Positions 1 through 10,215 are shown, numbered from the stretch's first letter. The stretch is 64,000 nucleotides of DNA from Prescottella defluvii (GCA_029690005.1 CP121458.1:744001-808000), one strand, 5' to 3'. Numbers and translations are program-made. The notes: generated by a model not told the origin, from the sequence alone.

Positions 1-526
1 CCCGAGATCCTGCGCGACTTCCGGCGCACGCACCCCCTCGTGGACCTCCAGCTCACGGTCGGGCTGAGCCGCACGGTCCACGCGCAGTTGCGCGCCGGGG
101 ACCTCGATCTCGCGTTCGTGATGCGCCGGCCCGGCGAGACGCACGGCGAGCTGGTGTGGCGCGACCGACTGGTGTGGGGCGGACGACCGAGTCCCAGTGG
201 GATCCGACCACCCCGGTCCCGCTCGTGGTCTATCCCCGCCGAGCATCACCCGCGCGTGCGCACTCGGGGCCCTCGAGGCGGCGCGGCTGCCGAGTCGGAT
301 CACGTGCCTGGCCAACAGCCGAGCGGGGCTGCGCGCCGCCGTGCTGGCGGGTCTCGGGTTCATCGTGCACGCGAGCTCGCTGCTGCCCACCGAGCTGCGG
401 CCCGTCGGCGATCGACTCGGCCTGCCCGACCCAGGTGACGTCGAGTTCGTGTTGTTGGGCCGCTCGAGCGCGCCCAGCGGCCCCGAGACGGCGCTCATGG
501 AGGCGATCCGGGCGTCGGCCCTGTGA
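1..526 (+). CDS. LysR-type transcriptional regulator, C-terminal part (5' end outside window, frame broken)
   Basis: The translated product resembles the effector-binding domain of a LysR regulator (HPLVDLQLTVGLS, DLAFVMR, then LANSRAGLRAAVLAGLGFIVH and a C-terminal tail ending at a TGA at 524-526). The DNA-binding half lies left of the window. The matching reading frame changes twice, near 180 and near 245; each time the domain resumes in the next frame, so one or two bases seem to be missing from the record. Target genes cannot be inferred because the N-terminal region and upstream neighbour are absent. It may be a true pseudogene, but many genes here show the same kind of break. Confidence 0.7.
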
Positions 527-671
527 GCGTCAGGTCGGCGGCCCACAGCGGTCCTCGGCGCGCGAATACGGATGCACTCGCCGGGTGTGCGGGCGCGGCA
601 TATTTTCAAATTTAATTTCAATTTCAATTGCTGATAGCTTCTGGCTGCGAATCGATCTGTCAGGAGAAGAA

Positions 672-1003
672 ATGCGAATGAAGATTCAGAACATCGATAC
701 TCGTCGTATTGCGTATGTGCGCGTGACAGGGCCTTTCGGGCAGCGGAATGCGCAGGCCGTGGCGGATATCGACGGCGACGTGGAGGCCGGCAGTCTCGAA
801 GGCGTCCTCCATGCGGTATTCGATGTGCCTCACACCGCAGACGGCGTCGGCGCGGCATGGTCGAGCATCCTTGCCGAAATCGAATCCCATGGTTTGGCAG
901 TGAGTGCGCAACCAATCTTCGAAATGTATACATCCGAACTTCTCGAACGTCACCTGTGTCAGATTTGGGTGCCGCTTCGGAAGGACGATGGGAATACCGA
1001 TGA
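672..1003 (+). CDS. GyrI-like (AraC effector-binding type) small-molecule-binding domain protein, shortened
   Basis: The ATG at 672 follows AGGAGA at 662. The product opens like GyrI/SOUL-type domains (RRIAYVRVTGPFG) and continues with the second half of that fold (GDVEAGSLEG, HAVFDV, GVGAAWSSILAEIESHGL, PIFEMYTSE, IWVPL). The roughly 50 residues that usually separate the two halves are missing, leaving only a ten-residue link. As sequenced, the frame stays open to 1397, through a terminator and antisense to trpA. A one-base shift after WVPLR would end it at the TGA at 1001-1003, which I prefer. The upstream 600-660 stretch is strikingly AT-rich for this genome. Function unknown; the family binds drugs or other small ligands. 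Confidence 0.55.
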
Positions 1004-1058
1004 CTCGGGTAGTTCGAACGAGTCGGGGATCCGCAGTCACACGCGAGAATCGTCGACA

Positions 1059-1102
1059 CGGTCAGCGTCCCACCGGCCGATGAATCGGTGGGACGCTGAC
1101 CG
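1059..1102. terminator. Perfect 17-bp stem-loop, bidirectional terminator between the GyrI-like gene and trpA
   Basis: Arms 1059-1075 and 1086-1102 are exact reverse complements with a 10-base loop. It sits about 10 bases after the trpA stop and about 55 bases after the inferred GyrI stop, so it can serve both convergent genes. No strong U tract follows, as is common in actinobacterial terminators. Confidence 0.75.
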
Positions 1103-1111
1103 GCGAATCGG

Positions 1112-1960
1112 TCAGGTGCGCGAACGCACCCCTCGCGCGAGTTCGCTCGCCAACGTTCGGACCGCCTCGACTCCCGCGTCGAGGTCCGGTGCCGCGAGCA
1201 GTCGCTCGACGAAGGCCGAACCGACGATGACGCCGTCCGCGAACTGCGCGACCTGCGTCGCCTGGGCACTGTTGGACACGCCGAGCCCGACGCACACGGG
1301 CAGCGTCGTGCGTTCCCGCAGTCTCCGCACCAGGTCCTCGGCCTGTGTGCCGATCGCGGCGCGGACACCGGTGACTCCCAGCAGAGATGCGGCGTAGACG
1401 AAGCCGCTGCCCGCTGCGGTGATCGTGCTCAATCGCGCGTCCGTGTTGCTCGGCGCCACCAGGAACACCGTGGCCAGGCCGTACCGCGCAGCGGCTGTCC
1501 GCCACGGTTCGGACACCTCGACGGGCAGGTCCGGCAGGATGCAGCCGGCTCCGCCGGCCGCGGCGAGGTCGGCGGCGAACCTCTCCGGCCCGTAGGCGTC
1601 GATCGGATTCCAGTAGGACATGCAGAGCACCGGGACGCCGGTTGCGGCGTGCACTCGGCCGACGGTCCGCAGGACGTCGGCAGTGCGCAGCCCGGCACGC
1701 AGCGCAATCGCGTCGGCGTTCTGGATCGCGGGGCCGTCGAGTACGGGGTCGCTGTGCGGTAGACCGATCTCGATCACGTCGCAGCCGCCCTCGACCATCG
1801 CCACCGCAGCCCGCACCGCGCCGTCGATACTCGGGAAGCCGGCCGGCAGGTAGCCGATGAGTGCCGACCTGCCCTCCGCGCGAGCGGTCTCGAGCGTCAC
1901 GGTGAGCTCGTCTGCCGGGCCGGGGATCTCCGGCGGCACGATCATCGTTTCGGTGTTCAT
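1112..1960 (-). CDS. trpA: Tryptophan synthase alpha chain
   Basis: 282-residue TIM-barrel subunit that cleaves indole-3-glycerol phosphate to indole and glyceraldehyde 3-phosphate; indole is channelled to TrpB. Catalytic acids are visible as Glu64 (DVIEIG) and Asp75 (DPVLDGP), with the phosphate-binding glycine-rich segment near the end (GVIVGSAF). The ATG overlaps the trpB stop by four bases (ATGA), so the two chains are translationally coupled. No trpC, trpD or trpE lies nearby, so the pathway's earlier steps must be encoded elsewhere. Frame intact; length normal for the family. Confidence 0.95.
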   Translation of the reverse strand: MNTETMIVPPEIPGPADELTVTLETARAEGRSALIGYLPAGFPSIDGAVRAAVAMVEGGCDVIEIGLPHSDPVLDGPAIQNADAIALRAGLRTADVLRTVGRVHAATGVPVLCMSYWNPIDAYGPERFAADLAAAGGAGCILPDLPVEVSEPWRTAAARYGLATVFLVAPSNTDARLSTITAAGSGFVYAASLLGVTGVRAAIGTQAEDLVRRLRERTTLPVCVGLGVSNSAQATQVAQFADGVIVGSAFVERLLAAPDLDAGVEAVRTLASELARGVRSRT

Positions 1961-3195
1961 GCCTGCTCCTGCTCGTCGTAGAGGCGGAAGTAGCGTGCGG
2001 CGGTATCCATGTCCTTGTCGCCGCGGCCGGAGAGATTGACGACGATCAGGCCGTCCGGGCCCAGCTCGCGGCCGACCCGCAGAGCGCCGGCCAGCGCGTG
2101 CGCGCTCTCGATGGCCGCGATGATGCCCTCGGTCCGCGACAGCAGATGCATCGCATCCATCGCCTCGGAGTCGGTGACGGCGAGGTACTCGCCGCGGCCA
2201 CTGTCCTTGAGCCACGCGTGCTCGGGGCCGCTGGCGGGGTAGTCCAATCCGGCAGAGATGGAGTACGGCTCGACGATCTGCCCGTCCTCGTCCTGCAGGA
2301 CGTAGGAGCGGGACCCGTGCAGGATGCCGGGCCTTCCCTCGGTGAGCCGCGCCGCATGCTGCCCGGTTTCGATGCCGCGGCCCGCGGGCTCGCAGCCGAT
2401 CAACCGGACCGCGGTGTCGGGGATGAACGCGTGGAACAGGCCGATCGCGTTCGAGCCGCCGCCCATGCAGGCGATGGCGGCGTCGGGCAGTCGCCCGGTG
2501 AGCGCGAGCACCTCTTCGCGTGCCTCGACTCCGATGACGCGCTGGAAGTCGCGCACCATCATGGGGAACGGGTGCGGGCCTGCGGCGGTACCGAACAGGT
2601 AGTGGGTGGTCTCGACGTTCGCCACCCAGTCCCGGAAGGCTTCGTTGATGGCGTCCTTCAGGGTGCGACTTCCCGACCGTACTGCCACGACCTGCGCGCC
2701 GAGCATGCGCATCCTGGCCACGTTGAGCCCTTGCCGTTCGGTATCGATCTCGCCCATGTAGACGGTGCAGTCGAGACCGAACAGCGCACACGCGGTGGCG
2801 GTCGCTACGCCGTGCTGGCCTGCGCCGGTTTCCGCGATCACGCGTGTCTTGCCCATGCGCTTGATCAGCAATGCTTGGCCGAGCACATTGTTGATCTTGT
2901 GGGAGCCGGTGTGGTTGAGGTCCTCGCGTTTGAGGAAGATCCGCGCGCCGCCACCGTGGGCAGCGAAGCGAGGCACCTCGGTCATCATGCTCGGACGCCC
3001 CGCGTAATGGGCCATCAGAGAATCGAGTTCGGCGGCGAACGCGGGATCGTTCTTGGCCTCGTCGTAGGCGGTGGCGACCTCCTCCACCGCGGTCATCAGC
3101 GCCTCGGGGATGAAGCGGCCGCCGAACGCGCCGAAACAGCCGCCGCTGTTCGGAGAAAGTCCCGCAGGTTCGGGAACGAAATATGTACTGGGCAT
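1957..3195 (-). CDS. trpB: Tryptophan synthase beta chain
   Basis: 412-residue PLP enzyme condensing indole with L-serine to tryptophan in the alpha2-beta2 complex. The PLP lysine is Lys100 in GSHKINN; the phosphate-binding loop GGGSNAIG and the ETGAGQHG motif are intact. The N terminus ([17 protein letters not shown]) is a standard TrpB1 start. It begins 123 bases after the small trpM-like gene and ends overlapping trpA, which suggests a trpM-trpB-trpA transcript. The frame is intact throughout, in contrast to many neighbours. Confidence 0.96.
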   Translation of the reverse strand: MPSTYFVPEPAGLSPNSGGCFGAFGGRFIPEALMTAVEEVATAYDEAKNDPAFAAELDSLMAHYAGRPSMMTEVPRFAAHGGGARIFLKREDLNHTGSHKINNVLGQALLIKRMGKTRVIAETGAGQHGVATATACALFGLDCTVYMGEIDTERQGLNVARMRMLGAQVVAVRSGSRTLKDAINEAFRDWVANVETTHYLFGTAAGPHPFPMMVRDFQRVIGVEAREEVLALTGRLPDAAIACMGGGSNAIGLFHAFIPDTAVRLIGCEPAGRGIETGQHAARLTEGRPGILHGSRSYVLQDEDGQIVEPYSISAGLDYPASGPEHAWLKDSGRGEYLAVTDSEAMDAMHLLSRTEGIIAAIESAHALAGALRVGRELGPDGLIVVNLSGRGDKDMDTAARYFRLYDEQEQA

Positions 3196-3318
3196 GGGAA
3201 ATTACTCCTCGCCGGAGGATGCGGCGCATGCTCCGGGCACGAGATGACGAATGGTGGGCACGACACCGTCCGACGTGCCCAGTCGCCAGGTATTACTTGC
3301 CCAGGGGAGCGAGGCGCG

Positions 3319-3528
3319 TCAGCGGCTCGGGCGGCGCCATCGCATGCCGTTGACCTGGCCCGGCTCGTCGCCGATCGCGAAACGCACACGGCGGCCGAGG
3401 ATTCTGCGCGCGGGAGCACGGCAGCCGCGCGGGCGGCACCCGCGGGCCAGATCGCCGAACGGCGGAACCGAAGCACACGAATCGGAGCACGGCGCAGCGG
3501 GACGCTCGGTGACGTGTGTGTCACTCAT
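3319..3528 (-). CDS. trpM: TrpM-like small tryptophan-biosynthesis modulator
   Basis: 69-residue basic, cysteine-containing protein. Its core (LARGCRPRGCRAPARR, then RRVRFAIGDEPGQVNGMRWRR) matches what I recall of TrpM, the small protein encoded just before trpB in Streptomyces and related actinobacteria and reported to modulate tryptophan synthesis. The ATG at 3528 is preceded by AAAGGAG. It lies directly upstream of trpB on the same strand. The biochemical role is not settled in the literature I know. Identification rests on motif memory plus position; a search against the TrpM family would confirm it. Confidence 0.75.
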   Translation of the reverse strand: MSDTHVTERPAAPCSDSCASVPPFGDLARGCRPRGCRAPARRILGRRVRFAIGDEPGQVNGMRWRRPSR

Positions 3529-3746
3529 CGGACCGCTCCTTTCCGTAACTCAGGGTTCGCTCGACGAGCGACGATACCAACGCGCCTGTGCACGGCACGC
3601 GCTCTGGGAGAGAGGCATTGCGCGCAGGGTGGCAGGAGCCTAACACCACGGCGGGGACCGCCGACAAGGATAAAACCCGTCCACTCGTCGTCGAAGGTGG
3701 TCAAATCATCTTGCGCGCAGTATCTCTCGGTCAGAGAAGCAATGTC
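3529..3746 (-). promoter_or_regulatory. Upstream region of trpMBA; no attenuator or T-box recognised
   Basis: This 218-base gap separates the trpM start from the stop of the next upstream minus-strand gene, so it should hold the trpMBA promoter. I looked for a tryptophan-rich leader peptide, a T-box (TGGNACCGCG-type sequence) and a terminator/antiterminator pair on the minus strand and found none convincing. A TTGACC on the minus strand (about 3699-3704) may be a -35 element, but no well-spaced -10 accompanies it. Confidence 0.3.
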
Positions 3747-4727
3747 TCACGAACGCGCGAGGCGGCGGTCAGCGAGGGTGTTGAGGGCGCCGGCGACCTC
3801 CTCGGCCCTCGCGGTGGTGACGGTGAGCTGATTTCCGCAGGCGAAGGTGATCACGACCGCCGGTCCCGTGCGGGTGACGACGCCGTAGTTGCCCCGGCCC
3901 TTCGCCTTGAGCCCCCAGCCGCCGAAGTCCTGGAACGGGCGCAGGTGCGTGACCTTCGCGCCCAGCACCTCGTCGGTGCCGTACTCGATCGCCGACATGC
4001 CCATGTTCTGCACGCGGATGCTGTCGGCGTCGACGACCAGTCGGAACTGCAGCAGGGTGACGGCGAGCAGCACCACGGGCAGGTACAGGCCCAGCGGCCA
4101 CCAGGCGTCCGCCAGCCAGCAGACGAGGACGGCGGGTGCCGCGAGGACGAGCGCCGTCGCCAGGAGCCCGGCCGCGCTCATGCCGACCTGGTCGGCGATC
4201 GGCAGGTCCACCGCGCCGCGGGGCAGGTCCGCCGACGGCGCCTCGGTGGCGATTTTGCGGACGCGGTAGTCACGCAGCAGTGACGCCCCGATCACGCCGA
4301 CGACGGCGCCGAGCACGAGGCCCAGGCCGATCCCGGTGACGGGGAGCGGGGCGTCGGCCACCGTCGTGGCGTCGACCTGCCCGACGATCGTCGCGATCTC
4401 GGTGGCGACGATCACCCCGACGACGGTCAGTCCGAGCACCAGCATGACCCGGCGCATCATCAGCTGGGCCTGGGCGAGTGCGGCGATGGCGCTGCATCCA
4501 CCGCCGACGAGCAGCACGATCACGGCGAGTGACCACGCGCTCGCGGTGGGACTCATGAACCCGTCGGGTGAACTACCGGACCAGTGGGTCGCGATCTGCT
4601 CGGGCAGCCGGGGTTCGAGGGCGTACGTCAGCGCGACGCCCGCGGCCGCGGCGAGCACCGGTACGACGACGCCGAAGAAGACGCCCGCGGGGTCGATGAC
4701 GCGCGGGCCGGGTGTGGGTGTGGTCAC
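3747..4727 (-). CDS. DUF1648-domain polytopic membrane protein
   Basis: 326-residue membrane protein. The N-terminal part has the DUF1648 signature (RLPEQIATHWSGSSPDGFMSPTASAW) between two hydrophobic helices, followed by helices near residues 65-85, 95-115, 130-150 and two more around 190-235. The last 90 residues look like a soluble beta-rich domain (FGGWGLKAKGRGNYGVV). The family is of unknown function; some members are regulators or sensors of cell-envelope state. A short gap leads into the SdpI-like gene downstream on the same strand, another DUF1648-associated family, so they probably form one operon. Confidence 0.8.
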   Translation of the reverse strand: MTTPTPGPRVIDPAGVFFGVVVPVLAAAAGVALTYALEPRLPEQIATHWSGSSPDGFMSPTASAWSLAVIVLLVGGGCSAIAALAQAQLMMRRVMLVLGLTVVGVIVATEIATIVGQVDATTVADAPLPVTGIGLGLVLGAVVGVIGASLLRDYRVRKIATEAPSADLPRGAVDLPIADQVGMSAAGLLATALVLAAPAVLVCWLADAWWPLGLYLPVVLLAVTLLQFRLVVDADSIRVQNMGMSAIEYGTDEVLGAKVTHLRPFQDFGGWGLKAKGRGNYGVVTRTGPAVVITFACGNQLTVTTARAEEVAGALNTLADRRLARS

Positions 4728-4744
4728 ACCCGGGATTCAACCAG

Positions 4745-5138
4745 TCAGGCCGGTTCGCACGCGCCCTTGAGGCTGCAGGCGCCGCAGGAGGTGCCGCAGC
4801 CGCTGGTGTCCGGCAGCGCGCCCGCGGCCTTGGAGCCGAGGGTGCCGCCGGCGGCGACGGTGAACAGGGCGGCCAGGGCGGCGACGAGCACCGCGACGAT
4901 CGGGAGGACGCCGTCGAAAAGAATCGCCGCGACACCGCCGATGACCAGCACACCGGCCGCGGCCAGCATGGTGGGGGCGGCGACCTTGTTGGCCAGCGCG
5001 AACGTCTCGTCGTCGCGTAGTGACTGGGGGTACGGACCCGGCCCAGCGGTTGCGCTTGAGCCGACCGGTCAGTCCGGCGACGCCCAGTGTCCCGAGAGCG
5101 ACAGCGGCGATGAACAGCACGACAGCGACGATGACCAC
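4745..5138 (-). CDS. SdpI/YhfL-family membrane protein with Cys-rich C-terminal tail (frame broken)
   Basis: Starts with GTG at 5138: one helix, then [11 protein letters not shown] and [23 protein letters not shown], which is the SdpI-family signature region, then further helices. The matching frame changes around 5025-5050; restoring one G and one C gives a continuous protein of about 131 residues. The tail ends [18 protein letters not shown], with four cysteines spaced C-x3-C-x2-C-x5-C, an unusual addition for this family that could bind metal. SdpI relatives act as immunity or signalling membrane proteins; the substrate here is unknown. Confidence 0.7.
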
Positions 5139-5201
5139 GCGTCCACGATAAGCCCGGTCGGATACGCACGTGCCCGCGGGGCGGACCAGGCTTTACCCTG
5201 G

Positions 5202-5231
5202 TTGACGGAATTCCCGTCATCCAAGTAGATA
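5202..5231 (+). promoter_or_regulatory. Probable leuS promoter giving a leaderless transcript
   Basis: TTGACG at 5202-5207 and TAGATA at 5226-5231 are separated by 18 bases. The expected start point falls about 7 bases later, practically at the GTG start codon at 5241, and no Shine-Dalgarno precedes that codon. Leaderless mRNAs are common in Mycobacteriales. Confidence 0.45.
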
Positions 5232-5240
5232 GCGACCACA

Positions 5241-8079
5241 GTGACCGAGCCAGTTCAGCAAGCCACATCCCCGACGATTCGACGCCGCAGCACCGCTATA
5301 CCGCGGAGCTCGCCGGTCGCATCGAGAAGCGCTGGCAGGATCTGTGGAGCGAGCGCGGGACGTTCAACGCGCCCAACCCGGTGGGTCCGCTGGCGGGTGA
5401 GGTGCCTGCCGACAAGCTCTTCGTCCAGGACATGTTCCCGTACCCGTCGGGCGCGGGCCTGCACGTCGGGCATCCCCTCGGTTACATCGCCACCGACGTC
5501 TTCGCGCGCTACCACCGCATGCAGGGCCACAACGTCCTGCACACCCTCGGCTACGACGCCTTCGGCCTGCCGGCCGAGCAGTACGCGGTGCAGACGGGCA
5601 CGCATCCGCGCACCACGACCGAGGCGAACATCGCGAACATGCAGCGTCAGCTGCGCCGTCTGGGCCTGGGCCACGATGAGCGTCGCAGCGTCGCGACGAC
5701 GGACGTCGACTTCTACCACTGGACGCAGTGGATCTTCCTGCAGATCTACAACGCCTGGTACGACACCGCGCAGGGCAAGGCGCGCCGCATCTCCGAGCTC
5801 GAGGCCGAGTTCGCCTCGGGTGAGCGCACTCTCGGCGACGGACGGGACTGGGCCTCGCTGGACGCCGCCTCGCGCACCAAGGTGCTGGACTCGTACCGCC
5901 TGGTCTACCACTCGGATTCGATGGTCAACTGGTGCCCGGGTCTGGGCACGGTGCTGGCCAACGAGGAGGTCACCGCGGACGGCCGCAGCGAGCGCGGCAA
6001 CTTCCCGGTGTTCCGGAAGCACCTGCAGCAGTGGATGATGCGCATCACCGCGTACTCCGACCGCCTGGTCGACGACCTCGAGTACCTGGACTGGCCGGAC
6101 AAGGTCAAGTCCATGCAGCGCAACTGGATCGGGCGCTCGCACGGCGCCCAGGTCAAGTTCGCGGCCCACGGCCACGACATCGAGGTGTTCACCACCCGCC
6201 CGGACACGCTGTTCGGTGCCACGTACGTGACGCTGGCCCCCGAGCACGAGCTGGTGGACCAGCTGTTGGCGGCCGAGTGGCCCGAGGGTGTCGACCCGCG
6301 CTGGACCGGTGGCGCGGCCACCCCGGCCGACGCCGTCAAGGCGTACCGCGCGTCGATCGCGGCCAAGACCGATCTCGAGCGCCAGGAGAACAAGGAGAAG
6401 ACCGGCGTCTTCCTCGGCGTCTACGCCGTGAACCCGGTGAACGGGCATAAGCTGCCGGTGTTCATCGCCGACTACGTGCTCACCGGCTACGGCACCGGCG
6501 CGATCATGGCCGTGCCCGGCCACGATCAGCGCGACTGGGAGTTCGCGACCACCTTCGGCCTGGACATCGTCGAGGTCATCAAGGGCGGCGACCTGTCCGA
6601 GGCCGCGTTCACCGGTGACGGACCGCTGATCAACAGCGACTACCTGGACGGCCTGGACGTGGCCGAGGCCAAGAAGGCCGTCATCGCGCGGCTCGAGGCG
6701 GAGGGCGTCGGCACCGGCACCATCCAGTACAAGCTGCGCGACTGGCTGTTCGCGCGTCAGCGCTACTGGGCGAGCCGTTCCCGATCGTGTACGACGCCGA
6801 CGGCGTCGCGCATCCGCTGCCGGAATCGGCTCTGCCGGTGGAGCTTCCGGAGGTCGAGGACTACGCGCCGGTGTCGTTCGATCCGGACGATGCCAACTCC
6901 GAGCCCTCTCCCCCGCTGGCCAAGGCGTCCGACTGGGTCAACGTCGAGCTGGACCTCGGTGACGGCCTCAAGGACTACCGCCGCGACACCAACGTGATGC
7001 CGCAGTGGGCGGGCAGCTCGTGGTACCAGCTGCGCTACATCGATCCCACCAACAGCGAGCAGTTCGTCGCGCCCGAGAACGAGGCCTACTGGACGGGTCC
7101 GCGTCCGGACATCCACGGCCCCAACGATCCCGGCGGCGTCGACCTGTACGTCGGCGGTGTCGAGCATGCCGTGCTGCACCTGCTGTACTCGCGGTTCTGG
7201 CACAAAGTCCTGTTCGACCTGGGCTACGTCAGCTCCAGCGAGCCGTACCGCCGCCTGTACAACCAGGGCTACATCCAGGCGTACGCGTACACAGACGAGC
7301 GCGGCGTCTACGTGCCGGCCGCCGAGGTGACCGAGGAGGACGGCAAGTTCTTCTACCAGGGCGCCGAGGTCAAGCGCGAGTACGGAAAGATGGGCAAGAG
7401 CCTCAAGAATTCCGTTGCGCCGGACCAGATCTGCGACGAGTTCGGTGCCGACACCCTCCGCGTCTACGAGATGGCGATGGGCCCGCTGGACACCTCCCGC
7501 CCGTGGGCGACCAAGGATGTCATCGGTGCGCACCGCTTCCTGCAGCGTGCATGGCGCGTCGTCGTCGACGAGGAGACCGGTGATCTGCGCGTCACCGACG
7601 CGGAGCCGTCGGAGGACACGCTGCGCGCGCTCAACAAGGCGATCGCCGGCGTCGGCGAGGACTACGCGGCGCTGCGCGACAACACCGCCGTCGCCAAGCT
7701 GATCGAGTACACCAACCACCTCACCAAGGAGTACCCGGCCGGCGCCCCGCGCTCGGTGGTCGAGCCGCTCGCGCTCATGCTCGGCCCTGTCGCCCCGCAC
7801 CTCGCGGAGGAGCTGTGGTCGCGCCTCGGTCACACCGAGTCGCTCGCGCACGGCCCGTTCCCGACCGTCGACGAGAAGTGGCTGGTCGAGGACACCGTCG
7901 AGTACCCGATCCAGGTCAACGGCAAGGTCCGCAGTCGCATCAGCGTCGCGGTCGACGCGGCCCGCGAGGACATCGAGAAGATCGCCCTCGCCGACGAGAA
8001 GATCGTCGCGCTGCTGGACGGCAAGGATCCCCGCAAGGTGATCGTCGTCCCCGGCAAGATGGTGAACGTGGTTCTCTAG
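5241..8079 (+). CDS. leuS: Leucyl-tRNA synthetase (two frame breaks, probably sequencing errors)
   Basis: About 946 residues; charges tRNA-Leu in the cytoplasm and is essential. Visible are the HIGH-type motif ([15 protein letters not shown]), the CP1 editing domain ([23 protein letters not shown]), the KMSKS equivalent ([10 protein letters not shown]) and the anticodon-binding and C-terminal domains ending [14 protein letters not shown]. The frame changes near 5270 (a CCCC run where the protein needs one more C) and near 6769 (TGGGC instead of TGGGGC in RYWGEPFP). Since the gene is essential and the rest is perfect, these are almost surely errors in the record. GTG start, probably leaderless; a strong hairpin follows the stop. 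Confidence 0.95.
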
Positions 8080-8084
8080 TCGCA

Positions 8085-8139
8085 ACAGCTGAAGGGTCCC
8101 TTCACGCGCTCGCAGCGTCTGAAGGGACCCTTCAGCTGT
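8085..8139 (+). terminator. Perfect 20-bp stem-loop after leuS
   Basis: Arms 8085-8104 and 8120-8139 are exact reverse complements around a 15-base loop, starting six bases after the leuS stop. Each arm also contains a near-palindrome (GAAGGGTCCCTTC), so alternative smaller hairpins are possible. It lies between convergent leuS and the lipase gene and can terminate both. Confidence 0.8.
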
Positions 8140-8170
8140 CTCGGTGGTCTCGGTCGTCAGCGGGGGTCGC

Positions 8171-9681
8171 TCAGCACTCGTCGGGTGCGGTTTGCCCGTG
8201 GAAGAGGGCGTCGACCCAGTCGAACGCCCCGGGATTGCCGATCAACTCGCCGAGTGCGTGCTCGCCCGGCACCTGCCGGTACACGGCGCGGACCCCGAGC
8301 CCGCACTGCTCGTCGTACAGGTTGCGGGCACCGAGGGCGGGGATCCAGAAGTCCTGGCCGCCGTTGTAGATGTAGAGCGGGGTGCCGGACTTGATGCCCG
8401 CCATCTTCGTGATGTTGTAGATCTCGTGCGCGACAGGAGAATTCAGCGCATTCTTGACGTTCGAGAGTGCTTCGATGGGCGCGTTCAGGAGGCCGATCAC
8501 GGCGAGGTTGTTCACGCACATGTCCTTGATGCCGGAGATGCCGAGCTGCTGCCCGAGATTGTTGATCACGGGCAGGATCTGGGTGCGCTCCCGCGAGATC
8601 CCCAGCACCGCAGCGAGGAAGAGGCCACTGGCGAGGTTGCCGTTCATGGTGCGTCCGAGCATCTGGAAGTCGGCGGGCACTCCCCCGAATGCGGCGCCGA
8701 CGATGTCGGGGCCAATTCCGGTGCGTACGAATCGATCAGCTTGACCGCGCCGTGCGTGGCGATCGCGCCGCCGGAGTAGCCCATCATCGCGATCTTGCTG
8801 GTGCCGAACTCCGCGGGGTACTCGTTGCGCATGCCTCGGATGGTGTCGAGGATCGTGTGCCCCGCGACGTAGGGTTCCCCGTACGCCATCCGGGGGCCCT
8901 CGTGGTCCGGGAGGAGTACCGCGTAGCCGCGTTCCTCGGCCTTCGCCGTGACGGGCCGGAGCAACTCGATGAAGTTCGTCGACGGCGTGATCCCGTTCGC
9001 CATGGTGTGGGAGGTGGTGCAGGCCCGCCCGAGTCCGTTGATCGGCACGTTGTTGACCAGGACCGGTCGCGGTCCGGGGCCGGTCCACGGCGTGGCGGGA
9101 ATGACGAGGGTCGCGGTCGCGAACGACGGTGCCCCGGTCGCGTCGGTGGACTTCACCTTGAACTGTCTCACCTCGCGCACCGGCCCGATCGGCAGTGATC
9201 GGGCGGCCGGTGTCACGTCGCGGACGGTGATGATCTGCCCGTTCGCCATGCCGGGCAGGCCGGGTGGGTACTCGTCGAAGAACGGATCCCCGACCGGCGA
9301 CGGCAGCATGTCGGCGCGCAGCGTCTCGAGGACGGGCGGCGTCAGATCCGGTGGCGACACCGACGAGTCGACCGACCCCGGAATCCAGGAACCGAACGCC
9401 GACCTGGCAAACGACGCCGTCCCCAGCGAGCCGGTGATCGGCGTGGTGCCGTTCGAGCCGTTGCCGTCCGAGCCCGTGCCGTCGGTCAACGAGCCGGGGC
9501 CGACGGACCCCTGTCCGGCGGCGCTGCCGGTCGATCCCAGTCCGCCGATACTCGTGTTCGGCAGAGCACTGCCACTCGATTGGGCCGCGGCGGTGCCTGC
9601 GGCGCCACCTCCGACCACGACCGTCACCGCTAGTGCGGCGACCAACGTCCGACCCCAGATACCCCCGTGCTGGATTGACAT
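8171..9681 (-). CDS. Secreted lipase of the LIP (secretory lipase) family (one frame break)
   Basis: About 503 residues with a signal peptide (ALAVTVVVGGGAAGTAAAQ), then a low-complexity Gly/Ser/Thr linker and an alpha/beta-hydrolase domain of the LIP family known from Candida lipases and actinobacterial outer lipases. The nucleophile elbow is GYSGGA; the Asp and His of the triad are likely in GGQDFW and GEHALGEL. The ATG at 9681 lies three codons inside a possible GTG at 9690. The frame changes near 8709 (GGGG run on the plus strand), where APDIVGAAFGG needs one extra C. Likely acts on extracellular or cell-wall lipids or triacylglycerol. Confidence 0.85.
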
Positions 9682-9843
9682 GCGCGGCACGGTAGCAGCG
9701 CGTCCGAGAGGCTCGCTCCGCTTCGGTGGATTGTCGGGAGTGTCCGGTGGGCGGGACCGAGCGGTGTGTAGGACGTGTGAGGCGGGTTACGCTCCCGCCG
9801 CAAGAGCACCGAAATTCGTTCCACGAGCAAAGGTTCAGCGATC

Positions 9844-10215
9844 ATGGCATCCGCAGAAGACATCAAGAACACCGTCGCGTCGTACATGAAGGCGATCAGC
9901 GGCAAGAGCGCCGACGCGGTGGCCGCGTTGTTCGCCGAGGGTGCCACGGTCGAGGATCCGGTCGGCACCGAGCCCAAGCGCGGTGTCGAGGAGATCCGCT
10001 CGTTCTTCACCGCGATCGAGTCGATGGATCAGACGGCCGAACTGCTGACGATCCGCGTCGCCGGCAACAGTGCCGCGTTCCACTTCCGTGTCACCACCAA
10101 GGCCGGCGACCAGACGTACGTCGTCGAGCCGATCGACGTCATGACGTTCGACGACGACGCCAAGATCACCAGCACTCGGGCGTACTGGGCGCCGGAGGAC
10201 ATGACCGTCAGCTGA
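9844..10215 (+). CDS. Ketosteroid isomerase-like (SnoaL/NTF2 fold) protein
   Basis: 123 residues, the size of classic delta5-3-ketosteroid isomerase. The positions of the catalytic residues agree with that enzyme: Tyr14 (ASYMKAI), Asp38 (VEDPVG) and Asp98 (PIDVMTF). This suggests genuine isomerisation of delta5- to delta4-3-ketosteroids rather than a generic NTF2 fold, which suits the steroid-degrading habit of rhodococci. No other steroid genes are adjacent. The ATG follows AAAGG, and a TACGCT -10-like element lies upstream. A strong hairpin follows the stop. Confidence 0.8.
   Translation: MASAEDIKNTVASYMKAISGKSADAVAALFAEGATVEDPVGTEPKRGVEEIRSFFTAIESMDQTAELLTIRVAGNSAAFHFRVTTKAGDQTYVVEPIDVMTFDDDAKITSTRAYWAPEDMTVS

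Noticed and set aside
1004-1397. C-terminal extension of the GyrI-like protein as sequenced
   Set aside because: It would run through a perfect terminator and antisense to the end of trpA; sequence is low-complexity Ser/Arg.
3529-3746. T-box or tryptophan attenuator upstream of trpMBA
   Set aside because: No Trp-rich leader peptide, T-box core or paired terminator found on the minus strand.
2098-3831. Long open frame on the plus strand antisense to trpB and trpM
   Set aside because: Composition mirrors the high-GC codon bias of trpB; no domain, and trpB is unmistakable on the other strand.
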